Assembly: GCA_017458225.1 (NCBI GenBank) | Contig: JAFTFX010000006.1 | Coordinates: 1-64,000 of the forward strand | DNA length: 64,000 bases | Direction of reading: 5' to 3' | From: Prevotella sp. | Lineage (GTDB): Bacteria; Bacteroidota; Bacteroidia; Bacteroidales; Bacteroidaceae | Shown: positions 57,617 through 64,000 of the stretch, piece by piece | Position numbering within the stretch: the first letter of the stretch is position 1 | How the letters are laid out: the number at the start of each line of letters is the position of its first letter | Position numbers and translations under genes: made by a program | Notes under the pieces: generated by a model | Seen by the model: the letters and a program-made list of their open reading frames with translations, nothing else | The model's database searches: none | What the model was told of the DNA's origin: nothing

Positions 57617-58078
57617 GTGATTAGAAAAGCGAACAAAGAGGACATTCAACGCATCATAGAGCTGCTGCATCAGGTGAACATGGTGCATCACGTCATACGC
57701 CCTGACCTGTTCAAGCCCCACACTACCAAGTATAACGAGCAAGAACTTGAAACCATGCTCGGCGATGCTGGCAAGCCCATCTTTGTCTATGACGACGGGA
57801 CAGTGTTAGGCTACGCTTTCTGCCAAGTCTCCGAAGTGAAGAACAGCCAGTTGTTGGAAGACACCAAGACGCTATATATCGACGACATCTGTGTAGACGA
57901 GAAGGCTCGCGGCACACATGTAGGGACGGCCCTATATAAGTATGTACGCGACTATGCCCAATCCATCGGCTGCCACAACATCACCCTGAATGTATGGGAG
58001 GGCAACGTCCCCGCCCTACAGTTTTACAAAAGCATGGGGATGACGGTGCAGAAAACGACGATGGAGACTATCATGTAA
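57617..58078 (+). CDS. GNAT-family N-acetyltransferase
   Basis: The 153-residue protein has the GNAT acetyl-CoA-binding segment: LYIDDICVDEKARGTHVG near residue 85 corresponds to motif A (R/Q-x-x-G-x-G/A), followed by a C-terminal LNVWEGNVPALQFYKSMGM. The start is GTG at 57617 (VIRKANKEDIQ). Substrate unknown. It is probably co-transcribed with serS. The downstream 22-bp array may mark the end of the transcript. Confidence 0.85.
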   Translation: MIRKANKEDIQRIIELLHQVNMVHHVIRPDLFKPHTTKYNEQELETMLGDAGKPIFVYDDGTVLGYAFCQVSEVKNSQLLEDTKTLYIDDICVDEKARGTHVGTALYKYVRDYAQSIGCHNITLNVWEGNVPALQFYKSMGMTVQKTTMETIM

Positions 58079-58107
58079 TGTCATTTGTCATTGCACATCC
58101 ACGGTTT

Positions 58108-58198
58108 TTGCTTCTAAGTGAATGACCGTTTGCTTCTAAGCGGATGAGCTTTTGCTTGTAACCAAAAGCTCATCCGCTTCTAACCAAAAGCCGTAAGA
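58108..58198. repeat. Array of four 22-bp repeats with an internal 14-bp inverted repeat
   Basis: CTTCTAA (once CTTGTAA) recurs at 58111, 58133, 58155 and 58177, exactly every 22 bp. Within it, CGGATGAGCTTTTG (58141-58154) and CAAAAGCTCATCCG (58163-58176) form a perfect 14-bp inverted repeat with an 8-nt loop. Unit sequence differs from the arrays at 146 and 19292 but the period is the same. The rest of 58199-58288 holds nothing I can identify. Confidence 0.88.
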
Positions 58199-58288
58199 AG
58201 TATTATTTTGTACCGTAAACTCATTCACTTCTTACCGTCATTAACCTTTTGTTGTACTGCAAATACCACTATAATTAAACACATCAAT

Positions 58289-58574
58289 CTATGTCTCGTC
58301 AAACAACCCTCTAACTTGTTTGTCGAAATCCGAGTCAATCCTTTGGGTTGTACGGAACTTCGTAGCACGGGCTGAAGACACACGATAGCCGACAGCGATA
58401 ATCATATCAAGATTGTAGGTTGCCAATATGTCGGCTAATGCCAGACTTGTCAACACCAAACAACTGCGCCATCGCTTTCTGCGTAGCCCCAATCGTTTCA
58501 TCTTTGATAACCACTTACACTCTTCCTTCCTCGTCAGGCAACTGGTACAATATGAATTGTATCTCGTTACTCAT
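58289..58574 (-). pseudogene. Decayed rhuM-family gene
   Basis: On the minus strand from the ATG at 58574 the frames read MSNEIQFILYQLPDEEGRV then a stop, then VVIKDETIGATQKAMAQLFG and VDKSGISRHIGNLQS then a stop. A third frame gives YNLDMIIAVGYRVSSARATKFR and a short tail. The pieces match the N-terminal order of RhuM-family proteins, with a deletion between SRHIGN and YNLDMII and loss of the C-terminal half. It is non-functional, next to other defence-related genes. Confidence 0.8.
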
Positions 58575-58626
58575 GTTTATTTGTGAAGATATTCATTTGT
58601 AATATACTGTTTTGTTGAGTTGCCCA

Positions 58627-59798
58627 CTATTTCTTTAGGAACTTGCAGAACTCGACAAGACTGCGCTGAATAACACTTCCTACTTGTAACTGCTCTTTAT
58701 ACAACGCAACCATCGTAGGTGACATGCTTCGGTTCAGTGCAAAGCGCACCACTTCCATGTCAGCTTCCTTGCATAGAATAATGCCGATACTTGGATTCTC
58801 ATTCGACCTGCGTTCTTCTTGGTCCAATGCTTCCAGATAGAATTCTAGTTGTCCCAAGTCCTTTGGATGAAACTCTGTAGTCTTCAGTTCGATTGCCACC
58901 ATACATTGCAGCAGCCTGTGATAAAACAGCAAATCTACTTTGAACGTTTTGCTGCCCACCGTTACCCTGTGCTCCTCATCGATGAACAGGAAGTCCTTAC
59001 CCATTTCCAGAATAAAGTCCTTCATGTGTGCAATAATCTCTTTCCTCAGTTTCGACTCCTTGTGTTTGACGGGCAGGCCGAACATTTCCAAATAGATGGT
59101 GTCTTTGAAGAGGACCCCGCTTTGTGGATATTGTCGTTTCATCATTTCTGACTGGACATCCCTGCTTCCAAGTAATGATGACATGGTGTCTGTCTTCAAT
59201 GCACGTTGCAACTCTTTATATTCTAATTGCTCACGACCTGCATACAACATATAGAATAAGCGTTGTTCATCAGTCCTGCACTGGCTCATAATCAATTGAT
59301 GATTGCTCCAGCCCGTGGAGAAGAGTACAGGTGGAATTTGTGCCGATTCGATTGGCACAAATTCATCCTCCTGCAATTGTGCCATTTGGATTGGCACAAT
59401 TGCATCTTCTTTTGTAGGCAATTCACTCTGCCCCTTTCCAAGAAGAAAGTTTTGCATCCCATAGTGATTCACAACATTCCTAAAACTTTCAGAAGAATAG
59501 GTGTCATAGAACTGCACCATCTTATATATAGTACGATAGCTCCATCCTTTAGCCTTTGGACTTTTGGTGTGGATATACTCTGCCAACATCCGCACGACAC
59601 CATCACCCCAAGCAGACCTTTTCAGTTTGTCGGACACGTAGCCACCAACTTCCCAAAGCATGCGATAGACTCGTTATGTATGACTTTCATTGCCCACTTC
59701 TTGTGGGCAGATATGATGTCGTAAACGGTCTCAAATTCATCCCTATATTTCAAAGATGTAACGTTTGTGTCAATATGCTTATCTTTTTTCTCGTCCAT
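58627..59798 (-). pseudogene. DUF1016 / PDDEXK nuclease-like gene with an N-terminal frameshift
   Basis: The intact part (58627-59661, 344 residues) has a DUF1016 N-terminal domain and a C-terminal PDDEXK nuclease-like domain with TFKVDLLFYHR and VAIELKTTEF (D...ExK). Upstream, from the ATG at 59798, 49 codons (MDEKKDK..., WAMKVIHNESIA) match the expected N-terminus but run in another frame. The junction reads GCATGC near 59661-59666 where GCAATGC would restore the frame, so one base seems lost. Either the gene is dead, or translation begins at the ATG at 59661 and yields a truncated protein, or the read is wrong. A TATTTTTG box (minus, 59809-59816) precedes it. Confidence 0.7.
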
Positions 59799-60003
59799 AT
59801 CGCGCTTGCAAAAATACTACTTTTATTTTAAACTACTTCATTTCGAGTTACCCACTCGCTCGGCTCTGCCGCTTTGCTTGCAAAGAACTCTTGAGAGTTA
59901 ACCAGTTAATAGTAATTTGAAATTTCCATCATATCAATTCCCATGTTTCTTCCTGTGTAAGGTATATAGAAGCATAGTAGATAGATTGGGATATTAAAGC
60001 GTA
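59799..60003. other. Non-coding gap with small inverted repeats
   Basis: Apart from the promoter of the DUF1016 gene, this gap contains CTTTGC-tt-GCAAAG and AACTCT-tg-AGAGTT hairpins. No gene is seen. Confidence 0.6.
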
Positions 60004-60642
60004 TTAATCTTCAGGAACTAAGAAAATAATCTCTCTATAAATAGCTATAGGATCTATTACACATTCAGATTGAAGCCTACCTGTAAATGTATCCTCAACA
60101 TTAGCTATATGGTCTATAAGATTTTGTGTGGCTTCGTTCATATTATTCATACTAGAATCTCCTTTAAATTCCACCCTATCATTGCCAATCTGCGTTATCG
60201 TTCCTATAATGGTAAAATCGACTTCTGTACGTCTTGAGTATTTAAAAATAAGGAAACTATTGCTCTCTTTACAACAATCTTTATTTAGAACCGTAGACAC
60301 CAATATGTTATCCAATGGAAGACGCACGCAAAATTAACCTTTATACCCAAATGTTAGGACATAAGTCAATAGGTCTAACATATCTTGATTAAATAGTAGG
60401 CCATTATCTTTCAAAAATTTGCCGAAACCATCATTAGTGTTATTGACAACATTTTGTGTCTTTGCTCTTTTCTCCCTATCTTTTATATTTTTCGTTACTT
60501 TAGCAAGTTCCTTCTTTGCATCGATATCAGCCGATGAATAATACTGAACAAAACCTAAGGCATATCCCGTTCTGATGAAATTCTGCATGGTTTTATCAAG
60601 CATATCATAGTCATCAAAAAAGACCTTTCCCTTAACTTTCAC
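60004..60642 (-). pseudogene. Hypothetical gene interrupted by an in-frame stop codon
   Basis: Two open frames, 60334-60642 and 60004-60327, are in the same reading frame and are separated only by TAA at 60334-60336. Read through, they give about 210 residues: VKVKGKVFFDDYDML, a charged helical stretch, a FLKDNGLLFNQDML helix region, then VSTVLNKDCC and TEVDFTIIGTITQIG. The layout faintly resembles DUF6414 proteins, from memory only. The GTG at 60642 is the first start codon; the frame is open to 60678. The DNA is much richer in A+T than its neighbours. If the stop is real, the gene is inactive. Confidence 0.6.
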
Positions 60643-60678
60643 AAATATCTTGCTACTTAATGCTTCTATTGTATCTAA

Positions 60679-60921
60679 TCAAAAGACGGAACACCATATT
60701 GTTATTTCTCTATTTTTCTTTTTATGACTTATTTCATTTATATTTGAAATGTTTAATGTTAGTCCCCAAAAGACAAAATCAATAGGGTTCCATAAAAGTC
60801 CCCAATTATGTCCTTTTGAAAGGAATATTACTATTAAGCGTATAACAAATGGCAGTGAACCAACAATAATTGTGTATAGTAGCCATCTTTTTGTGTGTGA
60901 TAATTCTACTTTCTGTTGCAT
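60679..60921 (-). CDS. Small membrane protein, function unknown
   Basis: The 80-residue product has a basic N-terminus and two hydrophobic segments (about 14-34 and 42-58: WLLYTIIVGSLPFVIRLIVI and PIDFVFWGLTLNI), then a basic tail. A short two-helix membrane protein upstream of the split gene suggests a pair; both are A/T-rich and may be one mobile unit. I recognise no family. It ends 5 nt before the beta-class methyltransferase stop. Confidence 0.5.
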   Translation of the reverse strand: MQQKVELSHTKRWLLYTIIVGSLPFVIRLIVIFLSKGHNWGLLWNPIDFVFWGLTLNISNINEISHKKKNREITIWCSVF

Positions 60922-60926
60922 AACAT

Positions 60927-61802
60927 TTAAAACGGTAAATCTGCAAATTGCTCTTCTTTACAGTCAAAGCACGCGGGCTCGTAAACCTGCGACTTTGCAA
61001 TGTCCTTTATCTTGGAGCGGTAGTCGCCATAGACCTTGAAGTTGTCAATTTCCTCGCGACGCTTGCGGCTGATGTCGGCGAACTGCTCTTCGCGCTCGAT
61101 GCCGAGGTAGCGCCGGCCTATGAGGTTGGCGGCGATGCCGGTGGTCGAAGAACCGGCGAAGGGGTCGAGCACCCATGCGTTCTTGTCGGTGGAGGCGAGG
61201 ATGATGCGGGTGAGCAGGGCGAGGGGCTTCTGCGTGGGGTGCTTGCCGCAGGTCTTTTCCCACGGGGCGATGGCGGGCAGTCGCCAGACGTCAGTCATCT
61301 GCTTATCGTCGTTCAGTTGCTTCATCAGCTCGTAGTTGAAGTGGTGGGGGCGCTTGGCCGACTTGCGTGCCCAGATGATGAACTCGGTGGAGTAGGTGAA
61401 GTAGCGGCAGGAGATGTTGGGCGGCGGGTTGGTCTTGGCCCACGTGACGACGTTGAGAATCTTGAAACCCAGTTCGGTGAGGCTGTTGGCGACGGAGAAG
61501 ATGTTGTGGTAGGTGCCGGAAATCCAGATGGTGCCGTCATCCTTCAGTTTGTCGCGGCAGAGGCTTATCCAGCGTTTGTTGAAGTCGTTGATTTCCTCGG
61601 GCGTGCCGCCTCTGTCCCATTCGCCCTTGTTGACTGAGACGATTTTGCCGGCCTGCACGGATATTCCGTCGTTGGAGAGGAAGTAGGGCGGGTCGGCAAA
61701 TATCATATCGAAGTGGAAATTGAACTGCGGGAGCAATTCAAAGGTGTCGCCATGAAGGAGGGTGAAGTCGTGGGACGCGGAGCGGTAGTAGGGGGTAATC
61801 AT
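60927..61802 (-). CDS. Beta-class adenine DNA methyltransferase (M.DpnA-like)
   Basis: The 291-residue protein has DPPY (residues 37-40) before the AdoMet motif VLDPFAGSSTTG (near 215), the order of beta-class N6-adenine/N4-cytosine enzymes. HPTQKPLALL lies between. In DpnII-type systems this second methyltransferase (DpnA) modifies single-stranded GATC DNA; here it is last in the operon rather than second. Its start overlaps the endonuclease stop (ATGA at 61799-61802). It is clearly richer in G+C than both neighbours, suggesting separate origin. Confidence 0.88.
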   Translation of the reverse strand: MITPYYRSASHDFTLLHGDTFELLPQFNFHFDMIFADPPYFLSNDGISVQAGKIVSVNKGEWDRGGTPEEINDFNKRWISLCRDKLKDDGTIWISGTYHNIFSVANSLTELGFKILNVVTWAKTNPPPNISCRYFTYSTEFIIWARKSAKRPHHFNYELMKQLNDDKQMTDVWRLPAIAPWEKTCGKHPTQKPLALLTRIILASTDKNAWVLDPFAGSSTTGIAANLIGRRYLGIEREEQFADISRKRREEIDNFKVYGDYRSKIKDIAKSQVYEPACFDCKEEQFADLPF

Positions 61803-62617
61803 TTTAACGATTTGATGAATGAAAAAATATTCGTCAGATTGTACACACTGGGAATGGTGTTGTATGCCTCTTCTAATTTATTGCGTGCCAATTTCCATCC
61901 AATGCCGTCAGTAATCCACACAAACTCAAAGCCTATAACAGAATTGACCTTGGGTGCAAGTTCTGTATAGGCACGTGCAACCTCGTTGAGTTTTGAACCG
62001 CCACCACTATAGAAGTTTACCTCAATGAGATATTTCTTCATAAGTGTCTCAATATAGAAGTCAAAACGCTTCTCGTCGGTTCCTAGCACCGAGAGTTCTG
62101 GAAACTCTGACGAATAAACCTCCTGACGGAATCGGATGCCATTCTCGCTCAGTATGCGTGCCACCATTCCTTCCATGATATGTCCGCTACGGTTCTTGCG
62201 AGCATTGGTATCAAGCCCCGTCTCTATGCCAAACACATAGTCTACCAAGTTCTTAATACGACGCGATAAGAAAATCTCTGCCAAACCAGTTCCATTCAGA
62301 AACTCTACGACTTTGTCAGCTGATTCGAAATAGCTTTTCAGCAACACCACATTCCCCTCGACATCTACAACAGTTTTTTTGCCTTCGTCTCTGACGGCTA
62401 TCAAGATGCCCAGCACATCGAACGCCTTAGGGTCGCGCCGCCATATCTCAGATACACCTTTCCGCAAATCTTCCTTGCCAATGAGATAGTTGAGTGTATT
62501 GAGGCTCATTTCCACTTCGGCTACATTTGCAGATATTTTGTCGAAGTCGCAGAAGAAATCTAGCGTCTGGTTCGTCTCTTGCAGTTGAGACATGAAAAGA
62601 TTGAAGTCTTTATTCAT
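61799..62617 (-). CDS. DpnII/MboI-type restriction endonuclease
   Basis: The 272-residue protein resembles R.DpnII: GLDTNARKNRSG near residue 135, then KRFDF (183-187) and YLIEVNFY (196-203), which provide the D...ExN-type metal site (Asp186, Glu199). GSKLNEVARAYTEL and WITDGIGWKLARNKLEEAY follow. DpnII cleaves unmethylated GATC; specificity here is inferred from the family. It is coupled to both methyltransferases by 4- and 8-nt overlaps. Confidence 0.9.
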   Translation of the reverse strand: MNKDFNLFMSQLQETNQTLDFFCDFDKISANVAEVEMSLNTLNYLIGKEDLRKGVSEIWRRDPKAFDVLGILIAVRDEGKKTVVDVEGNVVLLKSYFESADKVVEFLNGTGLAEIFLSRRIKNLVDYVFGIETGLDTNARKNRSGHIMEGMVARILSENGIRFRQEVYSSEFPELSVLGTDEKRFDFYIETLMKKYLIEVNFYSGGGSKLNEVARAYTELAPKVNSVIGFEFVWITDGIGWKLARNKLEEAYNTIPSVYNLTNIFSFIKSLK

Positions 62618-63506
62618 AGTTCTTGATCAATAGTTCGGTTAGTTTTCCGCGCTTGCCTGCATTGGCATTGATGAAACGGGCGGCATTGACACGTTCGATG
62701 CGGTAGTCTTTGTAGAGTTCTTCAAAGAAGTGGTCTTCAGGATTTTTCGCTGAGCAATCAGCGTTACTTTCCATCCAAAAGCATCCTGCATCGCTGAGTT
62801 GATGACAGAACGCTGCCAACTGCCGTTGGTCGTCATCATTGAAATTCCCCTTTGCGTATGCTGTAAAACTCGATGTGGCATCCAACGGGCGGTAGGGAGG
62901 ATCGAGATAGACAAAAGTAAGTCCTTCTAAGTGTGCTATTGTCTGCAGATAGTCACCCTGACATATCTCGATGTTGGCTCGTTGTAACAGCAGGCTGCCT
63001 GACCTCAACAGCGATGCATTACAGATAGTGGGGTTGGCATAGCGCCCGAAAGGCACGTTGAACAGCCCTTTCCCATTTACCCTATAAAGACCGTTGAAAC
63101 AGGTCTTGTTCAAGAATATCAGTTGTGCTGCCCTTGCGATGCTGTCGCCTACGTGTTGGTTGTACTGCTTACGAATCTCATAGAACCACACGCTTCGTTC
63201 CTCTTGGCTGTCGATTGCCAAGTATTCATGTTCCATCTGGGAAAGCACACCAATTAAGGCCTCCACATCGTCGTGAATAGTCCTATAAGTCAGAATTAAG
63301 TCTTCGTTAACATCGTTAATGACTGCCTTGCGGATGTTGCCGAAATGCTGCAACATATAAAAAAACATCGCACCACCGCCAACAAACGGCTCGATATATG
63401 TAAACGGTTCCCCGTTAATCTGTTGTGGCAGATGTGTTACCAGCTGGCTCAATAGTTGTCCCTTGCCACCAGCCCACTTTAAGAATGGTTTTGCCTCTGT
63501 GCTCAT
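62610..63506 (-). CDS. Dam-like alpha-class adenine DNA methyltransferase (M.DpnM-like)
   Basis: The 298-residue D12-class protein has KWAGGKGQLL (10-19), the AdoMet motif EPFVGGGAMF (39-48) and DPPY (202-205), the alpha-class order. It probably methylates adenine in GATC and protects the host from the next gene's endonuclease. It is the first gene of the three-gene operon. Its ATG (63504-63506) lies within an 11-nt segment complementary to the predicted 5' end of its own leader. Confidence 0.92.
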   Translation of the reverse strand: MSTEAKPFLKWAGGKGQLLSQLVTHLPQQINGEPFTYIEPFVGGGAMFFYMLQHFGNIRKAVINDVNEDLILTYRTIHDDVEALIGVLSQMEHEYLAIDSQEERSVWFYEIRKQYNQHVGDSIARAAQLIFLNKTCFNGLYRVNGKGLFNVPFGRYANPTICNASLLRSGSLLLQRANIEICQGDYLQTIAHLEGLTFVYLDPPYRPLDATSSFTAYAKGNFNDDDQRQLAAFCHQLSDAGCFWMESNADCSAKNPEDHFFEELYKDYRIERVNAARFINANAGKRGKLTELLIKNYE

Positions 63507-63540
63507 TGCTCTTTTGTCGTTTGGCTGTGAACAAAAGAAA

Positions 63541-63774
63541 GCGTACCCTCTTCCAGTTCACCACTTAACGAAGGCCGTCCACCACAGAAGCCCATACAGA
63601 GAGGTGAAAGGAAGGGGTACGCCTATATAACATAGGCGTATCCTCATCCCCAGAGACTCTCTGTAACTACTGTTAGTTTGGTGGACTGTTTTCGTTAAAA
63701 GTCTCTTAGAACTTAGATACTGCTATCTAATTCCACAATGTCTTGCCAGCGCTCAGGTTATGAGCAATAAGCGG
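63541..63774 (-). ncRNA. Structured leader RNA of the restriction-modification operon
   Basis: Four perfect nested inverted repeats predict a long rod: TTAACGAA (63565-63572)/TTCGTTAA (63691-63698), GTCCACCA (63577-63584)/TGGTGGAC (63679-63686), ACAGAGAG (63596-63603)/CTCTCTGT (63657-63664) and TACGCCTAT (63618-63626)/ATAGGCGTA (63632-63640). AGTTC (63555-63559)/GAACT (63709-63713) extends it. In the mRNA, the 5' segment GCUUAUUGCUC (63772-63762) is complementary to GAGCAAUGAGC (63511-63501), which contains the start codon. A separate 8-nt match (GCGTACCC at 63541-63548 with the hairpin arm) could be an alternative fold. No known RNA family was recognised. Confidence 0.75.
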
Positions 63775-63777
63775 GTG

Positions 63778-63810
63778 CAAAGTTAAGCATTTCTATTGAC
63801 AAAACGGCAA
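63778..63810 (-). promoter_or_regulatory. Promoter of the leader RNA and methyltransferase operon
   Basis: TAACTTTG (minus, 63778-63785) is a good -7 box; TTG (63808-63810) at 22-nt spacing is a possible -33. Transcription should start near 63774. Confidence 0.6.
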
Positions 63811-63825
63811 TCCGTTCCTGCTTTT

Positions 63826-63993
63826 TCACCTTTTCACGCTGATTCTTGTATCTACATAATCGGAAGCATCCAGAACAATGTTGTAATTTCGGTACATCCG
63901 CCTCACGATCTTAACAGCATCATCTTCGTTTCCTGCTTCCGTCTCAACGATGCGGCTCAGCACTTCTGTCACTTCTATTCTGTACTTTGTCAT
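63826..63993 (-). CDS. DpnD/PcfM-family small protein
   Basis: A 55-residue frame from the ATG at 63993 reads MTKYRIEVTEVLSRIVETEA, then EDDAVKIVRRMYRNYNIVLD and SDYVDTRISV. This matches the DpnD/PcfM pattern (KYxVxVTExLSRxVExxA...EAxxxVxxMYxNxxIVLDxxDFVDxxI). DpnD is encoded beside dpnC in the pneumococcal DpnI cassette, which supports a link to the adjacent GATC system. Role unknown. It ends 41 nt before the leader promoter. Confidence 0.8.
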   Translation of the reverse strand: MTKYRIEVTEVLSRIVETEAGNEDDAVKIVRRMYRNYNIVLDASDYVDTRISVKR

Positions 63994-64000
63994 ACGCTGT

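Overview
The window is bacterial chromosomal DNA, most likely from a Prevotella-like member of the Bacteroidales. The evidence is the repeated TAnnTTTG -7 promoter boxes (several with a TTTG -33 box 19-21 nt upstream), few Shine-Dalgarno sequences, and typical Bacteroidales genes: an lpxC-fabZ fusion, a malic enzyme-phosphotransacetylase fusion, PepD, reverse rubrerythrin, DUF4301, DUF6057-like and PorT-like proteins. No rRNA, tRNA, complete insertion sequence or CRISPR array was seen.

Positions 1-58080 are mostly housekeeping and metabolic genes. Left part (1-20500): an M16 peptidase, a sugar kinase, a histidine-kinase-like protein without the phosphoacceptor His, nth, a solute-binding lipoprotein with a TPR protein, folK, maeB, a short DnaJ-like protein, reverse rubrerythrin, a beta-helix lipoprotein, cdd, a glucosaminidase, gdhA and an OmpH/Skp protein. 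Middle (20500-47300): pepD, uvrA, a POT peptide transporter, an outer-membrane barrel with a periplasmic-binding-like protein, uxaB, pgi, a HAD phosphatase, trpS, an MscS channel, an L,D-transpeptidase, rpiB, DUF4301, glgB, a YhcH protein, a MORN protein, the putrescine pair aguA-aguB and a HIT protein. Right part (47458-58078): an envelope cluster (kdsB, an HD hydrolase, lpxD, lpxC-fabZ, lpxA, miaA, a class A PBP), then serS and a GNAT acetyltransferase. Kdo, lipid A and peptidoglycan synthesis are thus grouped together.

Positions 58100-64000 are an accessory defence region on the minus strand. It holds a decayed rhuM remnant, a frameshifted DUF1016/PDDEXK gene, an AT-rich segment with a small membrane protein and a gene split by a stop codon, and a DpnII-like restriction-modification cassette (alpha-class methyltransferase, DpnII-type endonuclease, beta-class methyltransferase) preceded by a DpnD/PcfM-family gene. 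Between dpnD and the first methyltransferase lies an approximately 270-nt leader. Nested inverted repeats predict a long rod-shaped RNA, and the predicted 5' end of the transcript is complementary to the methyltransferase start-codon region. This is the strongest candidate for an undescribed regulatory element.

Other non-coding signals are three intergenic arrays with an exact 22-bp period but different unit sequences (146, 19292, 58111), a 9-bp array abutting a start codon (31811), a promoter-terminator unit that could make an approximately 100-nt RNA upstream of serS, and several palindromic or overlapping promoters. All functional assignments come from reading motifs by eye; no database search was run.
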